Origin: Caulobacterales bacterium
Lineage (GTDB): Bacteria > Pseudomonadota > Alphaproteobacteria > Caulobacterales > Caulobacteraceae
NCBI GenBank assembly: GCA_947480815.1
Contig: CANKEA010000004.1
Span: 1 to 16,583, forward strand
Length of the DNA stretch: 16,583 bases
Direction of reading: 5' to 3'
Under the pieces are notes generated by a model. The model ran no database searches. It was not told the DNA's origin and saw only the letters and a program-made list of their open reading frames with translations. The stretch's first letter is position 1. Every line of letters begins with the position of its first letter. Below, one piece after another: positions 9,163 through 16,583 of the stretch. A program made the translations under genes and the position numbers.

Positions 9163-9436
9163 GCCGCACCTGCCATGGGCCGGCCGCGTGGGCGAAAATT
9201 TGATCTCAACTCAATGCAGAAGACAAAGGCTCCTGAACGCTGACGATCGCACCGGAATCGGTGCTTAGAAACAAAGCTTAGTCACCTTTCGATGTCGGTT
9301 GAAAGACAAAGCGAGGGCGGAAATTACAAGATCGTGCCGCCCTAACCTCGTTTGCTCAGCTCAGGGCTTGTGGGCCGTAGACGAAACGTCAGCGGCTCCT
9401 CAGTCGTACTGTCAGAACAGCGAAGCTGAACACAGC
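9163..9436. other. Non-coding stretch with two hairpins
   Basis: No gene is visible on either strand. The part next to 9162 must hold the HNH gene promoter. GCACCG-GAAT-CGGTGC at 9249-9264 is a perfect 6-bp hairpin without a T run. A second hairpin (AGGGCGG with CCGCCCT, 9314-9343, 16-base loop) is followed on the minus strand by CGCTTTGTCTTT. It could end a minus-strand transcript that covers the microprotein at 9437-9544. This is weak evidence. Confidence 0.35.
9314..9343 (-). terminator. Possible terminator downstream of the microprotein ORF
   Basis: A 7-bp GC-rich stem (AGGGCGG/CCGCCCT) with a long 16-base loop. Read on the minus strand it is followed by CGCTTTGTCTTT, a broken U-rich run. 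The loop is longer than usual for an intrinsic terminator, so this is tentative. It lies about 95 bases past the stop of the small ORF. Confidence 0.3.
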
Positions 9437-9544
9437 TTAGATCATCAAGGCCAAGGCGGCAGCCGCGGTGGCTAGCCCGATGGCTAGCAGCACCATGCCA
9501 CCGGCCCGGTCGAGCATGACTTCATAGGCAATCAGGGCTTTCAT
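9437..9544 (-). CDS. Putative 35-residue membrane microprotein
   Basis: A short ORF starts at ATG 9544, with GGAG upstream (TGGAGTATAAGTT before the ATG), and ends at TAA 9437. The product starts MKALIAYEVMLDRAGGM and continues as a wholly hydrophobic helix of about 18 residues (VLLAIGLATAAAALALMI). That is a single membrane span with a short charged N-terminal tail. A TTGACA at 9633-9628 with a weak -10 (TATCTG, 9611-9606) gives it a plausible promoter divergent from tetR. I do not recognise the family. The combination of RBS, promoter, clean transmembrane pattern and regulator-divergent position makes it credible, but alanine-rich GC-rich DNA can look hydrophobic by chance. Confidence 0.5.
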   Translation of the reverse strand: MKALIAYEVMLDRAGGMVLLAIGLATAAAALALMI

Positions 9545-9591
9545 AACTTATACTCCAGTCGGTTGACGCCCAATACGAACAGGGCTGCATT

Positions 9592-9610
9592 ATCTATACA
9601 CCGCTCAGAT
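9592..9610. promoter_or_regulatory. Operator-like site 1 (ATCTATAC-N7-AGAT)
   Basis: An imperfect inverted repeat, ATCT-11 bases-AGAT, starting ATCTATAC. It matches the site at 9641 in both half-sites, in the ATAC next to the first, and in spacing. It overlaps the proposed -10 of the minus-strand promoter for the microprotein. The probable ligand is the TetR-family protein encoded at 9681; this is inferred from position. Confidence 0.5.
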
Positions 9611-9633
9611 AGAGCGTATTTGATCAATGTCAA
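9606..9633 (-). promoter_or_regulatory. Candidate sigma-70-type promoter for the microprotein
   Basis: A perfect TTGACA -35 hexamer lies at 9633-9628. With a 16-base spacer the -10 reads TATCTG (9611-9606); with 17 bases it reads ATCTGA. The -10 is weak, which is common in alphaproteobacteria. Operator-like site 1 covers it. Confidence 0.4.
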
Positions 9634-9649
9634 GTTTTTCATCTATACG
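9620..9649 (+). promoter_or_regulatory. Candidate promoter for tetR
   Basis: TTGATC (9620-9625), an 18-base spacer and TATACG (9644-9649) form a plausible plus-strand promoter, about 30 bases before the tetR start. Its -10 lies inside operator-like site 2, which would allow autorepression. The two divergent promoters overlap around 9620-9633. Confidence 0.4.
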
Positions 9650-9659
9650 ATGATAAGAT
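9641..9659. promoter_or_regulatory. Operator-like site 2 (ATCTATAC-N7-AGAT)
   Basis: The second copy of the motif: ATCTATAC, seven unconserved bases, AGAT. It begins exactly 49 bases after site 1. It also contains a small perfect repeat TCATC-TATAC-GATGA (9639-9653). It covers the proposed tetR -10 region and ends 21 bases before the tetR ATG. Confidence 0.5.
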
Positions 9660-9680
9660 TTGTTTGGGTAAGGAAGCGAA

Positions 9681-10310
9681 ATGGACGGCGATTCAAGCGA
9701 GCGCGTTGACCGCGCCTATCACCACGGTGACCTACGCCGAGCCCTAACCGACGCGGCGAGACGGCTGCTGGAGAGCGTCGACGCTCAGGCCTTGTCACTT
9801 CGCGCCGTGGCACGCGAGGCGGGCGTCAGTCCAGCCGCGCCCTACCATCACTTCAAGGACAAAAACGAACTGCTGGATGCCGTGGCTCGCCAGGGCTGGG
9901 TGGGATTGTCGGAACAGGTCGCCGCCGCACGAGGCGAAGGCGGATTAACCAGCTTGGGCATGGCCTATGTGAGGTTCGCCCGCGAAAACCTAGCGCTGTA
10001 TCAACTGATGTACGCGCGCATCCGAGGCCAGGATTCCCTGCCGCACGGCAAGGGCGGCGAGGCCTATGATCTGATCAAGAAGCAGGTGCGGCTGCATATC
10101 GGGCAAGCGGCATCGGGCCTCGACCTCGAACTGGCCACCTTTGCCTTCTGGTGCCTTTCGCACGGCCTCGCCGAGATGCGCGGCTTTCCGCGCCTGATTG
10201 AGCTCAAGACTCAAATCGGCGGCGAGGACCCCTTCGTGCGCGCTGTGCTGGAACATATGAGTGTCGCAGACGGACAGAAGTGTAGCTTGAGCGCGACTCC
10301 CGAGAGTTGA
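9681..10310 (+). CDS. TetR/AcrR-family regulator with WHG-type ligand domain
   Basis: A 209-residue transcription factor. The N-terminal helix-turn-helix is clear: AYHHGDLRRALTDAARRLL, then LSLRAVAREAGVSPAAPYHHF with recognition helix about residues 50-58, then KDKNELLDAVA. The C-terminal domain has FARENLALYQLMYARI and FWCLSHGLAEM, the W..HG signature of the WHG subgroup. The ligand is unknown. AAGGAAGCGAA precedes the ATG. Two 19-bp operator-like repeats lie just upstream, so autorepression and control of the divergent 35-codon ORF are likely. gluQ begins 10 bases after the stop and may share the transcript. Confidence 0.93.
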   Translation: MDGDSSERVDRAYHHGDLRRALTDAARRLLESVDAQALSLRAVAREAGVSPAAPYHHFKDKNELLDAVARQGWVGLSEQVAAARGEGGLTSLGMAYVRFARENLALYQLMYARIRGQDSLPHGKGGEAYDLIKKQVRLHIGQAASGLDLELATFAFWCLSHGLAEMRGFPRLIELKTQIGGEDPFVRAVLEHMSVADGQKCSLSATPES

Positions 10311-10320
10311 CGGCAAGCCT

Positions 10321-11166
10321 TTGAGCCCGTTCGTATCCCGCTTCGCCCCCTCGCCGACCGGCCTGCTGCATCGGGGCCACGCCTTTTCGGCCCTCACCGC
10401 CTATGCCGCAGCACTAGAGGTTGGTGGGCGCTTCTTGTTGCGCATAGAAGACATCGACGCTCAGCGCTGTCGCCCGCAGTTCGAGGCGGCCATCTACAGC
10501 GACCTGGCATGGCTGGGCCTCAACTGGGAACAGCCTGTCCGGCGCCAATCGGATCATCTTGAAAAGTACACTGCTGTGCTGGAATCGCTTCGCGCGCGCG
10601 GACTGATCTACCGCTGCTTCCGCACCCGTGCGGAGGTTGCAGACGCTATCGGCGCGGCCCCACACGGCATGCCGGCGGCTTACATCGGGGCACCGCTTGC
10701 CGCCAAGGAAGAAGCTAAGGCCCTAGACGAGGGCCGCTCATTTGCCTGGCGCCTGTCGCTGGCCGCAGCCCGCCGCGAGGTTCGATTCGAGAATTTGGAT
10801 TTTGTCGAGGAAGGTGCCGGCCCTGAAGGGCAATGCGGCCTGCTGAAGGCCGATCCCACCGCTGCGGGGGATGTGGTGTTGGGGCGCAAGGACCTCGGGG
10901 TTGCCTATCATCTGGCCGTGGTGGTCGATGACGCCTTTCAGGGCGTGAGCCATGTGATTCGGGGCCAAGATCTGTTCGAGGCCGTACCGGTGCAGCGGCT
11001 GCTTCAGGCCCTTCTGGGCCTGCCCGCCCCAACCTACCGCCATCATCGTCTGCTTCTGGGGCCCGATGGCAAGAAGTACTCCAAGCGTGACCAGGCCCAA
11101 ACGCTGGAAGACATCCGCAACCAGGGCCTCACGGCCGCGGATCTCCGTGCCGAACTCGGATTCTGA
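10321..11166 (+). CDS. gluQ: Glutamyl-Q tRNA(Asp) synthetase
   Basis: A 281-residue paralogue of the glutamyl-tRNA synthetase catalytic domain without the anticodon-binding domain, the normal GluQ-RS length. It attaches glutamate to queuosine in the anticodon of tRNA(Asp). The class I motifs are FAPSPTG (8-14) with HRGH (17-20), and KKYSKRD (251-257) in place of KMSKS. RIEDIDAQR and SDHLEKYTAVLESL support the family. An unusual point is the zinc site: E. coli uses C99, C101, Y113 and C117, while here only C99 remains (YRCFRTRAE) and no cysteine follows in the loop. The only workable start is TTG at 10321, with a weak RBS; coupling to tetR is inferred. Confidence 0.92.
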   Translation: MSPFVSRFAPSPTGLLHRGHAFSALTAYAAALEVGGRFLLRIEDIDAQRCRPQFEAAIYSDLAWLGLNWEQPVRRQSDHLEKYTAVLESLRARGLIYRCFRTRAEVADAIGAAPHGMPAAYIGAPLAAKEEAKALDEGRSFAWRLSLAAARREVRFENLDFVEEGAGPEGQCGLLKADPTAAGDVVLGRKDLGVAYHLAVVVDDAFQGVSHVIRGQDLFEAVPVQRLLQALLGLPAPTYRHHRLLLGPDGKKYSKRDQAQTLEDIRNQGLTAADLRAELGF

Positions 11167-11217
11167 CGCCGAACGCGCGTTTGGCGGACAAAACCGAACA
11201 CACTTTTGACCGTACGA

Positions 11218-11262
11218 TTAAAAACAAAAACGGGCACCGTTCCAGCAATGGAACGGTGCCCG
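11218..11262 (-). terminator. Strong intrinsic terminator of cspA
   Basis: A perfect 14-bp stem (CGGGCACCGTTCCA / TGGAACGGTGCCCG, 11231-11262) closes a four-base loop. On the minus strand it is followed at once by TTTTTGTTTTTA. It lies about 25 bases after the cspA stop. The plus side has no U run, so it is not a good terminator for gluQ. Confidence 0.95.
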
Positions 11263-11287
11263 TCAATGCGCTAATTTCGGGCTGTGA

Positions 11288-11491
11288 TCAGCTGGCGCGA
11301 AGGTCGACGGCGGCGGACTTGCCGCGCTCTTCCTTCAATTCATAGCTGACCTTCTGACCTTCGTTCAGGCCGCGCAGACCAGCGCGTTCAACGGCGCTGA
11401 TATGGACGAAAACGTCGTTGCCGCCATCGTCAGGTTGAATAAAGCCGAAGCCTTTGGTGGTGTTGAACCACTTTACGGTGCCGCTGGGCAT
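11288..11491 (-). CDS. Cold-shock domain protein (CspA family)
   Basis: A 67-residue single cold-shock domain. These proteins bind single-stranded RNA and DNA, melt RNA structures and act as RNA chaperones in the cytoplasm. RNP1 is KGFGFI (13-18), RNP2 is VFVHI (27-31), and the start [12 protein letters not shown] is typical. GAGGAG sits eight bases before the ATG. The 212 bases up to the tlpA stop contain its promoter and leader. I see no unambiguous -35/-10 pair there, and no long structured cold-box element that I can identify. The gene ends in a very strong terminator, which suggests a highly expressed single-gene transcript. Which of the several csp paralogues it is cannot be told here. 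Confidence 0.97.
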   Translation of the reverse strand: MPSGTVKWFNTTKGFGFIQPDDGGNDVFVHISAVERAGLRGLNEGQKVSYELKEERGKSAAVDLRAS

Positions 11492-11703
11492 ATAGGCGTC
11501 TCCTCGAACCCATTATTGTAATCGGCCACGTTGTAGGTGCGACCGGTGACAATCTCTTTCTCAAGGGCGGCGGTTTATCAGGGCGCGCGAGCGGTAAAAC
11601 CCGCTAAGCTAAGATAAAATCTACAGTCCCAAGCTTTGATTGCACGAGAAGTTCTGCATGAGCCGCGATTTGGGTCAACCCAAAACCGTTTTCGGCGCAA
11701 TCG

Positions 11704-12321
11704 TCAGGATTCGCGCAGCAGCCGGTCCAGCAGGGCCCTTACCTCCGGCGCGTTCCAATCGGCAGGTCCCGACATCCGCGCCCGCTCGCGGCCTTGCCGA
11801 TCAATAATCAGCGTTGTCGGAAAACCTTCGGCCCGAGGCTTCAACGAAAAAGCCAGTTTATAGCCCGGGTCCCGAAACAAGGTCAGCGGCGCATTGGCGG
11901 CGATCTCGGCCTTTGCCAGGTTCAGATCATCGTTCTTGTCGACGCTCACGGCCGCGACAAGCAAGCCGCTTTTGTCGGGATAATGGGCCTGCAGGTTGCC
12001 CAGCGTAGGCATCTCAACCTTGCAGGGCCCGCACCAAGTGGCCCACAGGTTCATCACCACCACCTGGCCCTTCAAGTCGTCGATGGTCATCAACTTGCCG
12101 TCGGCGTCCATGAACTGAACCGGCGGCACTTGGCCCGCGTGGCCCGGCGTCTTCATGGTGGCCAGGGTACCCTTGGCGTAATTCGACAACCGCTCCGGCG
12201 CGGAAAGTTTGAACCCTACGGCGGCTAGGGCTATTACCGCCAGAAAGGCGGCCGCGGCCAAGCCTGTCTTCTTACCCTTGCTCAGACCGGGCTTTGGGTT
12301 TTCGTCTTGGACCTTCGCCAT
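11704..12321 (-). CDS. tlpA: TlpA/ResA-like membrane-anchored thiol:disulfide oxidoreductase
   Basis: A 205-residue protein with a basic N-terminus, one membrane helix (about 19-37) and a periplasmic thioredoxin fold. The active site is WCGPC (96-100; C97, C100) in the context [19 protein letters not shown]. The cis-proline is P168 (EGFPTTLI), and the TlpA insert region is present. TlpA proteins reduce periplasmic thiols, for example in cytochrome oxidase or cytochrome c maturation; the exact client is unknown. The ATG lies at 12321, adjacent to the argH ATG in a CATATG. Its RBS (GGAAGGGG) is inside the argH reading frame. The symbol is the family name; ResA-like function is equally possible. 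Confidence 0.93.
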   Translation of the reverse strand: MAKVQDENPKPGLSKGKKTGLAAAAFLAVIALAAVGFKLSAPERLSNYAKGTLATMKTPGHAGQVPPVQFMDADGKLMTIDDLKGQVVVMNLWATWCGPCKVEMPTLGNLQAHYPDKSGLLVAAVSVDKNDDLNLAKAEIAANAPLTLFRDPGYKLAFSLKPRAEGFPTTLIIDRQGRERARMSGPADWNAPEVRALLDRLLRES

Positions 12322-13734
12322 ATGACCACCCCTTCCGACACATCGCCGAACAACAAGGGTCAGTCTCTATGGGGCGGGCGCTTCTCGGACAAGCCCGCTG
12401 CCCTGATGCAGGCCATCAATGTGTCGATCGGCGTCGATAAGAAGCTAGCTTCTCAGGATCTGGCCGGGTCGCGCGCCCATGCGAGGATGCTGATCGATAA
12501 GGGCGTGATCGGGGCAGAAGACGGGGCGGCAATCCTGAAAGGGCTAGACACCATCGAGGCAGAGATGCTGGCCGGAACCTTTCCGTTCCGCGACGAGTTC
12601 GAAGACATCCATATGAACATCGAAGCCCGGCTGAGCGAGTTGATCGGCCCGGCATCTGGCCGGCTGCATACCGCCCGCTCGCGCAATGACCAGGTTGCCG
12701 TCGATTTCCGCCTCTGGGTGCGGGATGCCTGCGACCACGCCCACGCCCAACTGCGCGCCTTGCAGAAGGCCCTGCTGGCCAAGGCCGAGGACGAGGCGGA
12801 CACCCTAATGCCGGGCTTCACGCATCTACAGCCCGCACAGCCCGTGACTTTCGGCCACCACCTGATGGCCTATGTCGAGATGTTCGGACGCGACGCGACC
12901 CGGTTCTCTGATGCGCGCGGCCGCATGAATGAGAGCCCGCTCGGTGCCGCTGCCTTGGCCGGCTCACCATTCCCGATCGACCGGCACGCCACCGCCGCCG
13001 CGCTCGGCTTCGAGCGGCCGACCGGCAATTCGCTTGATAGCGTCTCAGACCGTGACTTCGCGCTAGAGGCCCTGTCGGCTGCCTCGATCTGCGCCCTACA
13101 CCTGTCGCGGATGGCCGAAGAGATTGTGATCTGGAGCACCCCGCAATTTGGTTTCATCCGGCTGTCGGACGCCTTCACCACCGGCAGTTCGATCATGCCC
13201 CAGAAGCGTAACCCTGACGCCGCCGAGCTGGTCCGCGCCAAAACCGGGCGCATCTTTGGTGCCCTGACCAGTCTTACCCTGGTGATGAAGGGCCTACCGC
13301 TGGCCTATTCCAAGGACATGCAGGAGGACAAACCGCCGGTATTCGACGCCTTCGAGGCGCTCAACTTGGCCCTGTCCGCCATGACCGGCATGGTCGCCGA
13401 CTTGACGCCGAACCGCGAACGCATGGCCGCTGCCGCGGGCGCAGGGTTTTCCACCGCGACCGACTTGGCGGACTGGCTGGTGCGGACGCTCAATCTACCC
13501 TTCCGGCAAGCGCATCATATCACTGGCGCAGCGGTCAAACGGGCTGAAGTCCTGGGCGTCGATCTGCCCGGCCTGCCGCTTATCGAACTCCAGGCCATCG
13601 AGCCCGGGATCACCGACGCGGTGTTCTCCGTCCTCACCCCGTCGGCCTCGGCCGCCAGCCGGTCCAGCTACGGGGGGACTGCGCCCGATCAGGTTCGCGG
13701 GCAGATCAAGCGTTGGAAAGATCTTTTGTCATGA
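12322..13734 (+). CDS. argH: Argininosuccinate lyase
   Basis: A 470-residue enzyme of the fumarase/aspartase superfamily. It cleaves argininosuccinate to arginine and fumarate, the last step of arginine synthesis. Visible motifs are LWGGRF (16-21), HTARSRNDQ (116-124), [15 protein letters not shown] with catalytic H168, [18 protein letters not shown] and the signature [11 protein letters not shown] (288-298) with the catalytic serine S290. The start is the ATG at 12322, though an in-frame TTG at 12307 exists. No good RBS is seen, since the upstream DNA is the first codons of tlpA. The stop overlaps the lipoprotein start (ATGA), which places argH in one operon with that gene and lysA. Confidence 0.98.
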   Translation: MTTPSDTSPNNKGQSLWGGRFSDKPAALMQAINVSIGVDKKLASQDLAGSRAHARMLIDKGVIGAEDGAAILKGLDTIEAEMLAGTFPFRDEFEDIHMNIEARLSELIGPASGRLHTARSRNDQVAVDFRLWVRDACDHAHAQLRALQKALLAKAEDEADTLMPGFTHLQPAQPVTFGHHLMAYVEMFGRDATRFSDARGRMNESPLGAAALAGSPFPIDRHATAAALGFERPTGNSLDSVSDRDFALEALSAASICALHLSRMAEEIVIWSTPQFGFIRLSDAFTTGSSIMPQKRNPDAAELVRAKTGRIFGALTSLTLVMKGLPLAYSKDMQEDKPPVFDAFEALNLALSAMTGMVADLTPNRERMAAAAGAGFSTATDLADWLVRTLNLPFRQAHHITGAAVKRAEVLGVDLPGLPLIELQAIEPGITDAVFSVLTPSASAASRSSYGGTAPDQVRGQIKRWKDLLS

Positions 13735-14012
13735 AGCCGATTATCATCGCCGCCGTCCTTGGTGCCCTGACCCTTACCGGCTGTGGAAAGCAGATCGAGC
13801 TGCAGCGGCCCGGCCCGCTATACGGCCCAGTCGCGCGGGCCGACGCGAGCGCCAACGCCAACAAGCCCTCCGCACCTGGCTCGGTGAAGGAAAACCAGGA
13901 CCCGGCAAGCAGCAGCGCCACGACACGGCAGTCGCGTATCCCGGGCACAAATCCTGACCCCTTCAGTGGGCCGTCTGGCCCTGGCTTCCCCAACTCTGGA
14001 CCTGGACGCTAG
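13731..14012 (+). CDS. Small lipoprotein, LptM/YifL-like
   Basis: A 93-residue lipoprotein. The signal peptide runs [18 protein letters not shown] with the lipobox LTGC and lipidated C18. After the cysteine comes [21 protein letters not shown] (28-33) resembles the GPLYFP core of LptM (YifL), which in E. coli stabilises the LptD assembly. The rest is a low-complexity, proline/serine/asparagine-rich tail ending [15 protein letters not shown], probably disordered. The ATG overlaps the argH stop. lptM-like genes lie upstream of lysA or dapF in many proteobacteria, and lysA follows here 107 bases on. Family assignment rests on the short motif and the context. The 107-base gap shows nothing clear apart from an AG-rich RBS for lysA. 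Confidence 0.8.
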   Translation: MKPIIIAAVLGALTLTGCGKQIELQRPGPLYGPVARADASANANKPSAPGSVKENQDPASSSATTRQSRIPGTNPDPFSGPSGPGFPNSGPGR

Positions 14013-14119
14013 AGCGTGCCGGCATTCGGAGAAGCTCGGCGACGGCGTCCGTCTGGCCCTAACGTTACGGCTTCGCAGTCTGCGGGCCCGATGCAAATCC
14101 CTGAACCAGGAACACTGCG

Positions 14120-15394
14120 GTGAACCACTTCGAAATGAAGGAAGGCGAACTCCACGCCGAGGATGTCGCCATCCGCCGCATCGCTGCTGCGGTGGGCACG
14201 CCGGTATATATCTATTCAGCCGCCACCCTGCGTCGGCACTACACCGTGCTGCGCGATGCGTTCGCCGTGCATCCCGAGCTTGGAACCCCGTTGATCGCCT
14301 ATGCGGTGAAAGCCAATTCCAATGTGGAGGTTCTACGGGTCCTCAGCGGGCTGGGTGCTGGTGCCGATACGGTGTCGGAGGGTGAGATCCGCCGAGCCCT
14401 GGCCGCCGGGGTTGCACCCGGCCGCATCGTGTTCTCGGGCGTGGGCAAGACGCGATGTGAAATCACCTTCGCGCTCAAGACTGGCGTGGCCGAGATTAAT
14501 GTTGAATCGGCGGCAGAGCTCGACGCCGTCGCCAGCGTGGCGCGGGAGCTGAACCTGATCGCCCCAGTGGCTTTCCGCGTGAACCCCGACGTAGAGGCAG
14601 GCGGCCACGTCAAGATCTCCACCGGCAAGGCCGAGAATAAGTTCGGCGTATCCTTCGCCCAGGCACACGAACTCTACGCGGCAGCCACGAAAGACCCCCA
14701 CCTTCGTCCCGTTGGCGTGGCCTGCCACATTGGCAGTCAAATCACCGACCTCGCCCCGCTGCGCGCCGCCTTTATCAAGATGCGCGCATTTGTCGAAAGC
14801 CTGCGGGCTGAGGGGCTCTCGGTCGAGCGGCTCGATCTGGGCGGCGGCCTGGGCGTACCCTATTTCAACCAGCCCGACCCGCCGTCGCCAGCCGACTATG
14901 CAGCCATGATCGCAGAGGTGATCGGCGGCCTGAATATCCAGCTGGCCTTCGAACCCGGTCGCATGATCGCCGCTAATGCCGGGGTGCTGATCAGCGACGT
15001 CATCCACGTCAATGTACGGCCGGAAGGGCGCAGCTTCCTGGTGCTCGACGCGGCCATGAACGACCTGATCCGCCCGGCTATGTACGACGCCTATCATGAC
15101 ATACGCCCTGTGGTGCCGCGCGGCGGTGCGCATCGGACCTATGATGTGGTCGGCCCGGTCTGCGAGACTGGCGATACCTTCGCGCGCGAGCGCGACCTCG
15201 CTCCGCTGGAGACCGGCGATCTGGTGGCCTTCATGACGGCCGGTGCCTATGGCGCGGCCATGGCGAGCGAGTACAACACCCGCCCGCTGATCCCCGAAGT
15301 GCTGGTCGACGGCGCGCGCTTCGCCGTCATCCGGGAACGGCCCACTTACGATGAAATCCTGGGCCGCGATCGCCTAGGCGGCTGGCAAACCTAG
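14120..15394 (+). CDS. lysA: Diaminopimelate decarboxylase
   Basis: A 424-residue PLP enzyme of the alanine-racemase fold. It decarboxylates meso-diaminopimelate to lysine, the last step of the pathway. The PLP lysine is K64 in IAYAVKANSN. H203 (CHIGSQ), GGGLG (241-245), EPGR (278-281) and the substrate-side CETGD with C348 are all present, as is the AAMNDLIRPAMYDAYH segment. The start is GTG at 14120, after CCAGGAA about ten bases upstream; the N-terminus MNHF... suits the family better than the ATG at 14135. It is likely the last gene of the argH operon. A short GGGGG-CCCCC hairpin after the stop (15404-15419) has no T run. Confidence 0.98.
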   Translation: MNHFEMKEGELHAEDVAIRRIAAAVGTPVYIYSAATLRRHYTVLRDAFAVHPELGTPLIAYAVKANSNVEVLRVLSGLGAGADTVSEGEIRRALAAGVAPGRIVFSGVGKTRCEITFALKTGVAEINVESAAELDAVASVARELNLIAPVAFRVNPDVEAGGHVKISTGKAENKFGVSFAQAHELYAAATKDPHLRPVGVACHIGSQITDLAPLRAAFIKMRAFVESLRAEGLSVERLDLGGGLGVPYFNQPDPPSPADYAAMIAEVIGGLNIQLAFEPGRMIAANAGVLISDVIHVNVRPEGRSFLVLDAAMNDLIRPAMYDAYHDIRPVVPRGGAHRTYDVVGPVCETGDTFARERDLAPLETGDLVAFMTAGAYGAAMASEYNTRPLIPEVLVDGARFAVIRERPTYDEILGRDRLGGWQT

Positions 15395-15517
15395 CCGCAT
15401 ATCGGGGGCGCTTTCCCCCAGCCTCGCAATTGGCTATAGCCCACGAGCCCGCGCCGACGGTTGGACCTGTGAGCCGCCGGGTCTGAGCGCGATAACAAGA
15501 CAGAGCCGAGGAACCCT

Positions 15518-16583
15518 ATGGCCAAGATCAAAGTCGAGAACCCCGTCGTCGACATGGACGGCGATGAGATGACCCGGATTATCTGGAAGCTCATCAAGGA
15601 TAAGCTGATCTTCCCCTATCTGGACCTCAAACTCGACTACTACGACCTGGGCATGGAACACCGCGATGCCACCGACGATCAGGTGACCATCGATGCGGCC
15701 AACGCCACCAAGAAGCATGGCGCTGCAGTCAAGTGCGCAACCATCACGCCCGACGAGGCGCGGGTCGAAGAATTCAAGCTCAAGAAGATGTGGAAGTCGC
15801 CCAACGGCACCATCCGCAACATCCTGGGCGGCGTCATCTTCCGTGAGCCGATCATCTGCAAGAACGTGCCCCGCCTCGTGCCGGGCTGGACACAGCCCAT
15901 CGTGGTCGGCCGTCACGCCTTCGGCGATCAGTACCGCGCCACCGACTTCCTGTTTCCCAGCAAGGGCACCCGGTCGATTAAGTTCGTCGGCGACGACGGC
16001 AAGGTGATTGAGCACGAAGTGTACAAGGCCCCCGGCGCCGGCGTGGCCATGGCCATGTACAACCTGGATGACTCCATCCGCGACTTCGCACACGCCTCGT
16101 TCGCTTACGGCCTGCAGCGCAAATTTCCGGTCTATCTTTCGACTAAAAATACGATCCTCAAGTACTATGATGGCCGCTTCAAAGACATCTTTCAGGAAGT
16201 TTTCGACGCTGAGTACAAGAGCAAGTTCGACGCACTTGGCTTGGTCTACGAGCACCGCCTGATCGATGACATGGTGGCCTCGGCCCTCAAGTGGTCTGGC
16301 GGCTATGTCTGGGCCTGTAAGAACTACGACGGCGACGTACAGTCCGACATCGTGGCGCAAGGCTTTGGCTCGCTGGGCCTGATGACCAGCGTGCTGTTGA
16401 CCCCGGACGGCCAGACCGTCGAGGCCGAGGCCGCTCACGGCACCGTCACACGGCACTACCGCCAACACCAAAAAGGCCAGTCGACTTCGACGAACTCGAT
16501 CGCCTCGATTTTCGCCTGGACCCGGGGCCTGGCTCACCGCGCCAAGCTAGACGGAAACGCCGACCTGACTCACTTCTGCGACA
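15518..16583 (+). CDS. icd: NADP-dependent isocitrate dehydrogenase (5' part)
   Basis: The frame is open from ATG 15518 to the window edge, giving 355 codons of an expected ~405, so about 50 C-terminal residues are missing. It oxidises isocitrate to 2-oxoglutarate with NADP in the TCA cycle. This is the homodimeric type II (eukaryote-like) form, common in alphaproteobacteria: [18 protein letters not shown], the substrate motif [13 protein letters not shown] (93-105), [31 protein letters not shown] and [21 protein letters not shown] lies seven bases before the ATG. The 123 bases after lysA must hold its own promoter; no clear hexamers stand out. No regulatory element is visible. Confidence 0.98.
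   Translation, partial: MAKIKVENPVVDMDGDEMTRIIWKLIKDKLIFPYLDLKLDYYDLGMEHRDATDDQVTIDAANATKKHGAAVKCATITPDEARVEEFKLKKMWKSPNGTIRNILGGVIFREPIICKNVPRLVPGWTQPIVVGRHAFGDQYRATDFLFPSKGTRSIKFVGDDGKVIEHEVYKAPGAGVAMAMYNLDDSIRDFAHASFAYGLQRKFPVYLSTKNTILKYYDGRFKDIFQEVFDAEYKSKFDALGLVYEHRLIDDMVASALKWSGGYVWACKNYDGDVQSDIVAQGFGSLGLMTSVLLTPDGQTVEAEAAHGTVTRHYRQHQKGQSTSTNSIASIFAWTRGLAHRAKLDGNADLTHFCD

Noticed and set aside
11669..11692. Palindromic TTTGGG-TCAA-CCCAAA followed by AAAACCGTTTT downstream of tlpA
   Set aside because: Neither strand shows a proper T run after the stem, and stems are short; not enough to call a terminator or operator.
14333..15133. Long minus-strand open frame (266 codons) across lysA
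   Set aside because: Entirely antisense to a clear lysA; composition is that of a codon-bias shadow and it has no recognisable domain.
15404..15419. GGGGG-CGCTTT-CCCCC hairpin after lysA as terminator
   Set aside because: Five-bp stem with no following T run; could contribute but cannot be called.
15434..16537. 367-codon minus-strand open frame across icd
   Set aside because: Antisense shadow of the isocitrate dehydrogenase gene, whose frame carries all family motifs.

Overview
The window looks like ordinary chromosome of an alphaproteobacterium, most likely a member of the Caulobacterales. This rests on recognisable family variants rather than any search: an alphaproteobacterial DsbB and two-repeat COQ7, a FATP-type acyl-CoA synthetase N-terminus, the thiC gene behind a TPP riboswitch, and the argH - small LptM-like lipoprotein - lysA order with a divergent tlpA. 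Coding DNA is moderately GC-rich and dense, with many start/stop overlaps. No phage, CRISPR, defence locus or intact insertion sequence is visible.

Left part (1-4160) is read on the minus strand. A TPP riboswitch leads thiC, which overlaps by one base a 140-residue orphan. A Tat-like exported retropepsin-type protease and a long-chain acyl-CoA synthetase follow, the last cut by the window edge. Next (4161-5370) is a low-density accessory patch. It holds a frameshifted secreted-protein pseudogene that resembles DUF6491, a possible transposon scar, a tRNA-Leu(CAA) and an 87-residue conserved-looking cytoplasmic protein.

The centre (5459-7121, plus) is a tightly overlapping trio, yqaA-like, dsbB and coq7. 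It joins disulfide-bond formation to synthesis of the ubiquinone that DsbB reduces. Converging on it from the minus strand are a HupE/UreJ-like membrane protein with its usual single-pass anchor partner, then an HNH endonuclease. From 9163 to 9680 lies a mostly non-coding stretch that seems to hold a 35-codon membrane microprotein, divergent from a TetR-family regulator. Between them are two copies of a 19-bp operator-like motif, each overlapping a candidate promoter. TetR is followed closely by gluQ, whose product lacks the usual zinc cysteines.

The right part holds cspA with a very strong intrinsic terminator, and tlpA and argH whose start codons touch back to back. An argH-lptM-like-lysA operon and the first ~355 codons of an NADP isocitrate dehydrogenase complete it. 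Most of the window is housekeeping. The least explained parts are the TetR/microprotein control region, the HupE-anchor pair, the zinc-less GluQ and the decayed patch next to the tRNA.
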